A stretch of DNA of 64,000 nucleotides from Streptomyces aureus (GTDB lineage Bacteria; Actinomycetota; Actinomycetes; Streptomycetales; Streptomycetaceae). A program made the position numbers and the translations under genes. The notes beneath the pieces are model-generated. The model saw only the letters and a list, made by a program, of their open reading frames with translations. It was not told the origin of the DNA and did not search any database. Where the stretch lies: the NCBI RefSeq assembly GCF_000725495.1, contig NZ_JNZD01000013.1, positions 372,001-436,000 of the forward strand, written 5' to 3'. Positions 45,022-55,246 of the stretch are shown piece after piece. The first letter of the stretch is position 1. Each line of letters starts with the position of its first letter.

Positions 45022-46137
45022 CTACCAGCGACCGCGCTTCGCCTCCATCGCGGCGCGGCCCTCCGCCCCCTTGCGCTTCCAGTCGCGGCGGATCTCGGCG
45101 CGCACCCGAGCGTCCGTCTTGGCGACGATCCGCTGGTTCTCGCGGAGCAGCTTGCGGTAGCTCTCCAGCCGCCGCTCGGGAAGTTCCCCGGCGTCGACGG
45201 CCGCCAGCACCGCGCAGCCGGGTTCGGCGACATGGGCGCAGTCCTGGAAGCGGCAGTCGGCGGCGAACTCCTCGATCTCCGAGAACACCTGCCCGACACC
45301 GCTCTCGGCGTCCCAGAGCCCGACCCCGCGCAGCCCCGGGGTGTCGATGAGGACACCGCCGCCCGGCAGCACGAGCAGATTGCGGGTCGTCGTGGTGTGG
45401 CGGCCCTTCCCGTCCATGTCACGGGTGGCCCGTACGTCCATCACGTTCTCGCCGAGCAACGCGTTGGCCAGGGTCGACTTGCCCGCGCCGGACTGGCCGA
45501 GCAGCACGGCCGTACCGCCGGCGAGCACGGCCTCGAGGACGTCGAGCCCCTCCCCCGTCTCGGAGCTGACCGCGAGCACGGGAACACCGGGAGCGGTGGT
45601 CTCCACGTCCTCGACGAGATGGGCGAGGGTCGCCGCCTGCGGGACCAGGTCGGCCTTGGTGAGGACGACCACGGGCTGTGCGCCGGACTCCCAGGCCAGC
45701 GCCAGGAAGCGCTCGACGCGGCCGAGGTCGAGCTCGACGGCGAGGGAGACGGCCACGACGGCGTGGTCGACGTTGGCGGCGAGGATCTGCCCCTCGGACC
45801 GCTTGGAGGAGGTGGAGCGCACGAAGGCCGTACGGCGCGGCAGATAAGCCTTCACATAGCGGGGGTTGCCGCCCTGTTCGACGGCGACCCAGTCACCGGT
45901 GCACACGACGCGCATCGGGTCGTGCGGGGTGACGAAGGCGGTGTCGGCGCGGATGACGCCGTCGGCGGTGGCGACGTCGCACTGGCCGCGGTCGACACGG
46001 ATCACGCGTCCGGCGACGAGGCCTTCGGCGTCGTAGGGGGCGAACTCGTCCGCCCAGGCATCGTCCCAGCCGTACGGAACGAGCGGGGAGAGTCCGAGGG
46101 AGGCGGACGGGGTGGAGAAGGCGGAGCTGGAAGTCAA
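45022..46137 (-). CDS. rsgA: RsgA, ribosome small-subunit-dependent GTPase A
   Basis: A 371-residue circularly permuted GTPase. The OB domain (RVDRGQCDVATADGVIRADTAF) is followed by G4 (VVLTKADLV), G5, then G1 (LLGQSGAGKSTLANALLG), G2/G3 (GRHTTTTRNLLVLPGGGVLIDTPGLRG) and the C-terminal zinc knuckle CRFQDCAHVAEPGC. It matures the 30S subunit. TTG 46137 is chosen as start, with AAGGG six bases upstream. A 23-codon ORF precedes it on the same transcript. Length is near the family norm. Confidence 0.93.
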   Translation of the reverse strand: MTSSSAFSTPSASLGLSPLVPYGWDDAWADEFAPYDAEGLVAGRVIRVDRGQCDVATADGVIRADTAFVTPHDPMRVVCTGDWVAVEQGGNPRYVKAYLPRRTAFVRSTSSKRSEGQILAANVDHAVVAVSLAVELDLGRVERFLALAWESGAQPVVVLTKADLVPQAATLAHLVEDVETTAPGVPVLAVSSETGEGLDVLEAVLAGGTAVLLGQSGAGKSTLANALLGENVMDVRATRDMDGKGRHTTTTRNLLVLPGGGVLIDTPGLRGVGLWDAESGVGQVFSEIEEFAADCRFQDCAHVAEPGCAVLAAVDAGELPERRLESYRKLLRENQRIVAKTDARVRAEIRRDWKRKGAEGRAAMEAKRGRW

Positions 46138-46198
46138 GGGAGACCCTTCACAAGGGCGGCCCCGGCGACGCGCACTGCGGCGCGAAGGAAGAGGAAGG

Positions 46199-46270
46199 TC
46201 AGCCGGCGGCCACGGAGGTGGACTTGATGAACTTCTGGATTCGGGCAGCGCCCGTCGCAAAGACAGCCAT
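46199..46270 (-). CDS. Short upstream ORF before rsgA (23 aa)
   Basis: A 24-codon ORF (with TGA) that encodes MAVFATGAARIQKFIKSTSV then AAG. Its ribosome site, AGGAGGTGTGA seven bases from ATG 46270, is the best in the window. It lies 61 bases before the rsgA start, after a promoter-like sequence. The peptide is mildly amphipathic and basic; I do not recognise it. It could be a leader peptide or a small protein; it is not a Cys-type leader. Confidence 0.6.
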   Translation of the reverse strand: MAVFATGAARIQKFIKSTSVAAG

Positions 46271-46337
46271 CGGTCACACCTCCTGGATCTCGCTCGAGGC
46301 CGGGCCTCGATGCCGACGCCTCGTTGTCGACGCGTGA

Positions 46338-46368
46338 ACTGTACCGGGGCCCCCTTCGGCCCCGTCAA
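46338..46368 (-). promoter_or_regulatory. Promoter-like sequence for short ORF and rsgA
   Basis: TTGACG at 46363-46368 and TACAGT at 46338-46343 on the minus strand, separated by 19 bases, resemble a vegetative sigma-70 (HrdB) promoter. It begins right after the upstream gene's terminator. Confidence 0.6.
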
Positions 46369-46370
46369 CC

Positions 46371-46403
46371 GAATAAAAGACCCCCGCCGGGGTTCGGCGG
46401 GGG
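46371..46403 (-). terminator. Rho-independent terminator with T-run
   Basis: Stem 46381-46388 with 46396-46403 (eight base pairs, GC only, seven-base loop), followed on the minus strand by TCTTTTATT. It follows the CBM2 fusion gene by 30 bases. T-runs are uncommon in this genome. Confidence 0.88.
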
Positions 46404-46433
46404 CGGTCGGCCGGGCCCGGCGCGCCGGCGGTG

Positions 46434-47945
46434 TCAGCCGGCCGTCGTGCAGTGTCCGCCGTTGAGGGTGAAGTCGTCCGGTGCCGTGTTCGCGTCGTGC
46501 CAGCTGCCGAGGAAGCCGACCGCGAAGGTGCCGCCCGCGGCGACCGACTTGTTGTAGTCGGCGGCGGTCGCCGTCACCCGGGAGCCGTCCTGGCCGACCG
46601 TGCCGTCCCACATCTGTGTGACCCGCTGGCCGTCGTCGAAGGCCCAGCCGATCTGCCAGGAGTCGAGGGCCTTGGCGGACGTCACGCTGACACTGGCCTG
46701 GAAGCCGTCGGTCCACTGGTCGACGACCGTGTACTTCACCTCGCAGGAGGCGGGGCCCTTGGTCGCCTCGGCGGGTTCCGTGGAGCCCTTGGAGCCCGGG
46801 GTCCGCCCGGTGGCGTGGGCCGGGGACGACGAGGACGTGCCCTGGGGCTCGGGGTCGGACTTCGAACCGGTGCCGGCGCTCGGGTCCACGGGCTCGGGCG
46901 AGACGAGCGCGCCCTCGGCGCGCCGGGTCGCCGGCGGGGAAGAGACGGCGGGGTCGGCCACCGGCCGGCCGTCGGCCGCCTCTCCGCGCGCGGAGACGTC
47001 GTGGTCGTTCCCGGAGCCGAAGGGCATCAGGGAGACGGTGAGGGCGAGCCCGGAGACGATGACGGCGGCGACGAGCAGGCCGGTGCGGCCGATCCGGGGC
47101 GCGGCCTCCTTGTTCTCGGCGAGCCCGGTGTCGGCGGCCGCGTCCGTACGCCCGCCGGCGAGCCCCGCCTCCGCGGCACGGCGCCTGCGTTCCAGATAGG
47201 CGAGGCCGCCCCAGCCGATGACGCCGCCCGCGAGGGCCGCGGGCAGTCCGCCGCCGTGCAGCCGCAGACAGGCCGCGGCCTCCGCGCACTCCACGCACCG
47301 GGCGAGATGCTGGGAGAGGTCCTCGGGCGTCTCGGCACCCGGCGAGCGGGTGACCGCGTCGAGCAGCCGCGCGTAGCTGCGGCACTGCGCGTCCATCGGG
47401 GTGTCGAGGTGGTTGCGGTGGCACCGGTCCCTGAACAGCGCCCGCACCTGGCCGAGTTCCTCGGCCGCGGCGACCGGGTCGAGCCCGAGCCGCCGGGCCA
47501 CCGCGGGCAGCGGCAGCGCCTCCACCTCGACCAGCCACAGCAGGGCCGCGTCGGGTTCCTGGAGGTCCCTCAGACCGCGCAGCGCGACCGGGCGGTGGAG
47601 CGGGGGGCCGGTGTAGCGGGCGGCCTTCTCGGAGTTGAGCCACAGCCGGAGGTCCGGGTCCAGCCGGTGCCCCTGGCCGTGCGCCTCCCAGGCGGCGGCG
47701 GTGGTCCGCACGGAGTTCAACAGCATCGGGATCCGGGGCAGTTGGGGATTCCGGCGGCCGGTGGTCTTCGTGCGGGCCGAGACGGAGCGGGCCTCGTGGA
47801 TGCCGTGGGTGAACGCCTCCGTGGCGAGCTGCGTGGCCGCGGCGGACCCGGACGTGCACAGGTCGGCGTACGACAGGACGGCGTCCCAGCATTCCGAGAA
47901 CAGCGCGGCCTCGGCGGCGTCCTGGGGGGTCGGCAGGTCTGGCAT
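46434..47945 (-). CDS. Sigma-like/zinc-finger membrane protein with extracellular CBM2
   Basis: A 503-residue fusion. Residues 10-180 resemble degenerate ECF sigma regions 2 and 4 (LRDLQEPDAALLWLVEVEALPLPAVARRLGLDPVAAAEELGQVRALFRDRC). HLARCVEC (H213, C217, C220) is a ZAS-type anti-sigma zinc motif. A hydrophobic stretch (234-250) and a TM helix (289-306) come next, then a Ser/Pro/Glu linker. The C-terminal 103 residues are a family 2 cellulose-binding module with the end cysteines C401 and C499 and several Trp (DQWTDGF, DSWQIGW, QMWDGT, GSWHD). N-in/C-out topology would place the CBM outside. It looks like a transmembrane cellulose sensor. ATG 47945 has AGGAG five bases before. Confidence 0.85.
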   Translation of the reverse strand: MPDLPTPQDAAEAALFSECWDAVLSYADLCTSGSAAATQLATEAFTHGIHEARSVSARTKTTGRRNPQLPRIPMLLNSVRTTAAAWEAHGQGHRLDPDLRLWLNSEKAARYTGPPLHRPVALRGLRDLQEPDAALLWLVEVEALPLPAVARRLGLDPVAAAEELGQVRALFRDRCHRNHLDTPMDAQCRSYARLLDAVTRSPGAETPEDLSQHLARCVECAEAAACLRLHGGGLPAALAGGVIGWGGLAYLERRRRAAEAGLAGGRTDAAADTGLAENKEAAPRIGRTGLLVAAVIVSGLALTVSLMPFGSGNDHDVSARGEAADGRPVADPAVSSPPATRRAEGALVSPEPVDPSAGTGSKSDPEPQGTSSSSPAHATGRTPGSKGSTEPAEATKGPASCEVKYTVVDQWTDGFQASVSVTSAKALDSWQIGWAFDDGQRVTQMWDGTVGQDGSRVTATAADYNKSVAAGGTFAVGFLGSWHDANTAPDDFTLNGGHCTTAG

Positions 47946-48440
47946 GGGGGCTCCTGCATCCACGGCTTCCGCGTGCAACGTCGGACAACGCCCAACTCGC
48001 CGGTTTTCAGACAGAGTTGGGGGCCTTCAAAACAACGGGCCAGAGCCTTTCACGCTTTCGACACAACTGACAAGCGACGTCGTCACATCATGCGGTCGCG
48101 CGATCACGGGACGGACCGCCGAACACCGGCGGGCCGAAACCTGGTGTCCGCGGCCCGGGGTGGCCCTCGGTCGCCCGCGCCGGGACTCCGGTGGCCAGAG
48201 TGTCGTACGGAAGGCGTCCAAGAGGGGAACCGATCACTCCAACCTTCACAGGACCCGCCATTCCGCGGCGTGGCAGACCGGGCGCGAAGGGGCCGCACCG
48301 GGCGCAACGGGGCACGACGCCCGCGGCCGGACGCCTACGGCACAGGACGCCTACGGCCGGACCCGACGGGACACGACGCGTACGGCCCGGACGCCGACGG
48401 GGCGTCCGGGCCGTACGGGTGCGCCCTCGGGGGCGCCGGG
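47946..48440. other. 495-base intergenic region
   Basis: The region upstream of the CBM2 fusion and downstream of the radical SAM gene, both minus-strand. No convincing gene. The 48000-48100 part is relatively A/T-rich (GGTTTTCAGACAG, ACACAACTGACAAGCG) and probably holds the CBM2-gene promoter; TTGTCA on the minus strand near 48070 is a candidate -35. The right end holds a strong terminator (48379-48417). Confidence 0.6.
48379..48417 (-). terminator. 17-bp hairpin terminator of the radical SAM gene
   Basis: Arms 48379-48395 and 48401-48417 pair perfectly over 17 bases with the loop GACGG, 24 bases after the radical SAM stop codon. Confidence 0.88.
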
Positions 48441-49763
48441 TCACACCTGGGAGACCGGCTCCTGCGCGGGCAGGCTGTCCATGAAGGAGCTGACGGAGAA
48501 GACCGCGCGGCCGGGACCGGGCTCGCCGTACCCGGGCGGCGACTGGAGCCCGAAGTCGTCCATCGTGGCGCGGTAGGCCTCGAGCAGCCGGATGTGGTAC
48601 TCCAGCGGCGCACCGTTCGGGTTCGCCTTGCCGAGCGGGGTGGTCGGCTCCGGGCACCAGGTGGTGAAGCGGGGCGTGATGCCGTGCGACATGAAGAACC
48701 GCAGGCCCTCGGTCGTCGACGCGATCGCCTCGTCGACACTGGTGAAGCCGAAGGGCTCGGCCATCTCCACGCCCGCGACGAAGTTCGGGATCACATTGCG
48801 GGCGCCGAAGATCTCCGCGGAGTCGAGGATGCGCTTGTGCCACTCGTCCCGGCCGACGTAACGCTCCTTGCCGGGGCAGTACAGCTCGAACAGCCGGCGG
48901 TCCCACACCTCGTAGTTCGGGTGGTAGATCTGCACGCCGTAGTCCTTGAAGCGCTGGACGTCGTCGCGCGGCAGCGCCTGGGCCACCACCTTGCCGATCC
49001 AGCGCCCGGGGAACCTCTCCTCGATGGCCTTGGCGTAGTGGCCGTAGAAATCGGCCTCGTCGCGGCCGGCGACCGTCTTGGTGATCGCTCCGCCGGTGAG
49101 CGTGTACGCCGTCGACGCCTTCGCGGTGTCGTACCGGTCGATGATCTCCAGGGCCTCCAGGACCTCCTCGACGTCCTTCACCCCGGTGTAGGGACGGCCC
49201 GCCGCCTTGTGCTGGCGCCAGTTGTGGTTGATGTCGCAGTACTGGCACTCCTCCTTGGCGCCGAAGTACTGGCAGACGCGGAAGACGGTGAGGTAGATGA
49301 GATAGCCCCACTGGATCGTCGGGGCCACCTCCATCACGGACTTCCCGTTCGAGAGGGTGTGCCGGTAGTACTCGGGCATCGGCGGCACGCCGACGTCGGA
49401 GATCCGCTTCCCGTCCAGGTACAGCCCGAGGACGCCCTCGTCGTCGGCGGCCACGCGGTACGGCGAGGCGGGATTGACCCGCACGGACACGACCGTCCGG
49501 CGCAGGTCGTACGGGCCGCCCGTGAGGATGATCTCCTCCGGCGGACGCCGGAGCGCGGCCTCGCCCAGCTCGGGCAGGGTGCCGTGGTCGAAGGAGAAGA
49601 TGAAGTACGACTTCGGTTTGACCTCGCCGCTCTCGTTGTCGCTGAGCGCGGACGCGTCGAAGGCCACGCCCCCGCGCAGCAGGTCCTCCTTGATGACGGC
49701 TTCCCGCGGCACGTGCGGGAACCGCTCCATCAGATCCTCGACCAGCGCGGTGCGGCTGCCCAT
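48441..49763 (-). CDS. Radical SAM protein with CX8CX2C motif
   Basis: A 440-residue protein. An N-terminal about 150-residue domain (residues 50-145, beta-rich, SYFIFSFDHGTLPELG ... ILTGGPYDLRRTVVSVRVNPASPYRV) is unrecognised. The cluster motif is C164, C173 and C176 (VCQYFGAKEECQYCDINHNW), CX8CX2C instead of CX3CX2C, with an aromatic before the last Cys as usual. The barrel continues with YTLTGGAITKT (GGE-like), PNFVAGVEM and a C-terminal TWCPEPTTPLGKAN. ATG 49763 follows GAGGAG. Function is unknown; there is no peptide precursor, methyltransferase or cofactor gene next to it. Confidence 0.8.
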   Translation of the reverse strand: MGSRTALVEDLMERFPHVPREAVIKEDLLRGGVAFDASALSDNESGEVKPKSYFIFSFDHGTLPELGEAALRRPPEEIILTGGPYDLRRTVVSVRVNPASPYRVAADDEGVLGLYLDGKRISDVGVPPMPEYYRHTLSNGKSVMEVAPTIQWGYLIYLTVFRVCQYFGAKEECQYCDINHNWRQHKAAGRPYTGVKDVEEVLEALEIIDRYDTAKASTAYTLTGGAITKTVAGRDEADFYGHYAKAIEERFPGRWIGKVVAQALPRDDVQRFKDYGVQIYHPNYEVWDRRLFELYCPGKERYVGRDEWHKRILDSAEIFGARNVIPNFVAGVEMAEPFGFTSVDEAIASTTEGLRFFMSHGITPRFTTWCPEPTTPLGKANPNGAPLEYHIRLLEAYRATMDDFGLQSPPGYGEPGPGRAVFSVSSFMDSLPAQEPVSQV

Positions 49764-49925
49764 CCCGTTCTCCTCGCTCCCGACCTGCTTCGTCTGTCGT
49801 GTTCGACTCCTCACGGTATGCCCCCGCCCGGACATCGGCCGTGCCGGGTCCCCCGTGCCGCGCGGGGCCGCCCCGGCCCGGGATCTCGTTTGCTCCGTCC
49901 GGGCGCCGCTGCGAGAGTCGTCGCC

Positions 49926-50773
49926 ATGCCTTCCTTCCTCGCGTACGACGGGACCGAGCTGGCTTTCGACACCTCGGGGGACGGTCCGCCCCTGGTGTGT
50001 CTGCCCGGCGGCCCGATGCAGGACAGCGACTACCTCGGGAATCTGGGCGGGCTGTCCGCCCACCGGCGGCTGATCATGGCGGATCCGCGCGGGACCGGCG
50101 GGTCGGCGGTCCCGGCGGACCCCGGCTCGTACCGCTGCGACCGGCAGGTCGACGACGTCGAGGCCCTGCGCGAGCACCTCGGGCTCGACCGGATGGACCT
50201 GCTCGCGCACTCCGCCGGGACGAACCTCGCGGTGCTCTACGCCCAGCGCCACCCGGAGCGCGTCGGACGCCTCGCGCTGATCACGCCGAGCGTCTACGCC
50301 GTCGGGGTCGAGGTCACCGGCGAGGTCCGGCGGGAGACGGCGCTGCTGCGCAAGGGCGAGCCCTGGTTCCCCGAGGCGTTCGCGGCGCTGGAGGCGATCG
50401 TCGCCGGGAACGGTGACGCCGCCGCCTTCGCGGCCATCGCCCCCTTCTGGTACGGACGTTGGGACGCGGCCGCCCGGGCCCACCGGGACGCGGAGGACAC
50501 GCACCGCAACCAGGAGGCCGCGGCCCGCTTCTCCGACGGCGCCTTCGACCCGGACGCCACCCGGGTAGCGCTGGCCCGTCTGGCGTCCCCGGTGCTCGTC
50601 CTCGCCGGGGAGCTCGACCTGAACTCGCCGGCGCCGGCGATGGCCGAGGTCGCCGCCCTGTTCCCGCACGCCGAGCTGGTCGTCCAGCCCGGGGCCGGCA
50701 CTTCCCCTGGCTCGACGATCCGGCGCGGTTCGCGGCGACGACGGAGGCGTTCCTGGGCGGGACCACCAGCTGA
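49926..50773 (+). pseudogene. Alpha/beta hydrolase with frameshift near its 3' end
   Basis: A protein with proline-iminopeptidase/epoxide-hydrolase-like features: oxyanion HG-like GDGPPLVCLPGGPMQDSDYLGNL, the nucleophile elbow LLAHSAGTN, and a cap domain. From ATG 49926 the frame holds to about 50698, reading HAELVVQPGAG. The catalytic-His strand continues one frame over as HFPWLDDPARFAATTEAFLG, ending at 50773. One base appears to be missing near 50699. As written, the original frame runs on through tandem repeats to 50906. It is either a recent pseudogene or a sequencing error. Confidence 0.8.
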
Positions 50774-50779
50774 CGGCCC

Positions 50780-50874
50780 GGGCGAGCCCCGTCGATCCGG
50801 GCGAGCCCCGTCGATCCGGGCGAGCCCCGTCGATCCGGGCGAGCCCCGTCGGTCCGGGCGGGCCCCGTCGGTCC
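50780..50874. repeat. 19-bp tandem repeat, about five copies
   Basis: Five near-perfect copies of GGGCGAGCCCCGTCGATCC (last two diverged, GGTCC), immediately after the hydrolase. The unit is not a multiple of three, so it is not a normal coding repeat. Confidence 0.85.
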
Positions 50875-50968
50875 GGCTGCCGCCTGACAGTCCGAACGGC
50901 CCTTGACGGTCCGGCCGCAAACTGACGGTCCGGGCCGCGGAGTCGGCCGGACCGTGCGCGCCGCACCG

Positions 50969-53619
<2,651 letters not shown>

Positions 53620-53640
53620 CCTTCCTCCAGCCCATTTCCT

Positions 53641-53654
53641 AACCCCTTGTCGAA
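53641..53654 (+). promoter_or_regulatory. Candidate ROK operator, copy 1
   Basis: AACCCCTTGTCGAA, upstream of the ROK gene, differs at one position from the element at 55124-55137 before the sugar importer. TTGTCG may also serve as a -35 box with TAGCCT 18 bases downstream. Confidence 0.55.
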
Positions 53655-53727
53655 TCTCCCCGGCGGGCCATAGCCTGACGCCGCGCCGGGGCCGACGCGA
53701 CCGGGCACGGGAGCGAGGGGGAGTCCC

Positions 53728-54975
53728 ATGAAGCGCGGTACGTCACGCGACATCCGCACCGCGAACCGCTACGAGGTGCTGCGCCAGATCATCGCCGCGT
53801 CCCCCACCTCCCGGCAGGAACTGGCGGCGGCGACCGGGCTCAGCCTCGCGACGGTCGCCACGCTCGTCGGCGAACTGCTCGACCTGAGGATGCTGACCGA
53901 GGTCGGCTTCGAGGACTCGGCGGGCGGGCGGCCCCGCGGTCTGGTGGCGGTCAACACGGCCGGGGGCGCCCTCATCGGGGTCGACATCGCGGAGACGTAC
54001 GTCCGGGTCGAGCTGTTCGACCTGGCCCTGGACGTGCTCGCCCGCGCCGACGAGGACATGCGCCCCGGCGAGAGCAGCCCGGAACAGGTGGTCGGGCATG
54101 TCGCGGCCGCCGTCGGCTCGGTGGTCGCACAGGCAGGGGTGGAGGGCGCGCGGGTCCTGGGCGTGGGCGTCAGCGTCCCCGGGCAGGTCGACCGCGACAC
54201 CGGGATCGCGGAGTACGCGCCCAACTGGGACTGGCACGACGTGCCGTTGCGCGATCTGCTCGCGGAGCACATCCCCTACCCGCTCCATCTCGACAACCCG
54301 CTGCGCGCCTGTGCCGTCGCCGAGTCGTGGTTCGGCGCGGCCCGTGGGCGCGGGGACGCCGTCGTGGTCAATCTGGGCACGGGGGTGGGCGCGGGGCTGG
54401 CGCTCGGCGGCGGTCTGCACCGGGGCGTCAGCAACAGCGCGGGCGAGTGGGGGCACACCACCCTCGTGCTGGACGGGCGGCTGTGCCACTGCGGCAACCA
54501 CGGCTGCGTGGAGACGTACGTCGGTGCTCCCGGCATCATGCGGAACCTGCGCGAACTGAGCCCCGGGAGCGCCCTGTTGCACCCGGAGGACCAGACCGCC
54601 ACCATCGACGCCCTCGCCGCGGGCGTCGCCGCACAGGACCCGGTGGCCATCGAGGTCGTGCGCGACACCGCCCGTTACCTCGGCGCCGGGATCTCCGACC
54701 TGGTCAACCTGCTCAACCCCGAGGTGGTCGTGCTGAGCAGCTGGGTCGCTGCCGCGCTCGGGGAGCCGCTGCTGCGCGAGGTGCGCGAGGCCGTCGCCCG
54801 GCACGCGCTGCGGCGTCCGCTCGCGGCCACAGAAATCGTCCTGTCCCCCATTCCGACCGACCCGGTGTGCCTGGGCGCCGCGACGTTCGCCCTCGAAGGC
54901 GCGCTCCAGTCGGCCGGCCGACGACCGGCCGGGCGCACCGCCCCCGCCAAGGGCCGCACCGCGCCTCCGGCATGA
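53728..54975 (+). CDS. ROK-family transcriptional regulator
   Basis: A 415-residue regulator. The N-terminal HTH (YEVLRQIIAASPTSRQELAAATGLSLATVATLVGELL) is joined to a ROK sugar-kinase-like domain: LIGVDIAETYVRVELFDLAL, VNLGTGVGAGLALGGGLHRGVSNSAGEWGH and the zinc site CHCGNHGCVETY. Such proteins repress sugar uptake genes and are released by a sugar. It stands directly upstream of the ABC importer genes on the same strand, with shared motif upstream of both. ATG 53728 follows GAGGGGGAG. It is most likely the local regulator of the operon. Confidence 0.92.
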   Translation: MKRGTSRDIRTANRYEVLRQIIAASPTSRQELAAATGLSLATVATLVGELLDLRMLTEVGFEDSAGGRPRGLVAVNTAGGALIGVDIAETYVRVELFDLALDVLARADEDMRPGESSPEQVVGHVAAAVGSVVAQAGVEGARVLGVGVSVPGQVDRDTGIAEYAPNWDWHDVPLRDLLAEHIPYPLHLDNPLRACAVAESWFGAARGRGDAVVVNLGTGVGAGLALGGGLHRGVSNSAGEWGHTTLVLDGRLCHCGNHGCVETYVGAPGIMRNLRELSPGSALLHPEDQTATIDALAAGVAAQDPVAIEVVRDTARYLGAGISDLVNLLNPEVVVLSSWVAAALGEPLLREVREAVARHALRRPLAATEIVLSPIPTDPVCLGAATFALEGALQSAGRRPAGRTAPAKGRTAPPA

Positions 54976-55123
54976 CGGGCACCCGACGCCCATGACAACC
55001 GGTCCGCTCAAGTTCCTTTGAGGGCCGGCGAGTTGATTCGCCCGACTCTTCCGCACCCCTCGAAGCCGGGCCGCCGCGTCCGGTATCCCGAACCTCCGGC
55101 AACGCTTCGCGCGGACTTCGTCC

Positions 55124-55137
55124 AACCCCTTGCCGAA
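55124..55137 (+). promoter_or_regulatory. Candidate ROK operator, copy 2
   Basis: AACCCCTTGCCGAA, 110 bases upstream of the solute-binding-protein start. TTGCCG may double as a -35 with TTAACG 16 bases downstream as -10, so a repressor bound here would block transcription. Confidence 0.58.
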
Positions 55138-55246
55138 GGATTGGCGGAAGGTTAACGTCCGGCACCGCACGGCGAATTCGATCCGGGGCCGCGTTCGGCC
55201 CGTCTGTGATGCGCACTCAAACCGCCCACAAGACAAGGACGTCACC

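Noticed and set aside
46431..50906. 1491-codon open frame on the plus strand
   Set aside because: It is antisense to the CBM2 fusion and radical SAM genes; only the part from 49926 is real, as the alpha/beta hydrolase.
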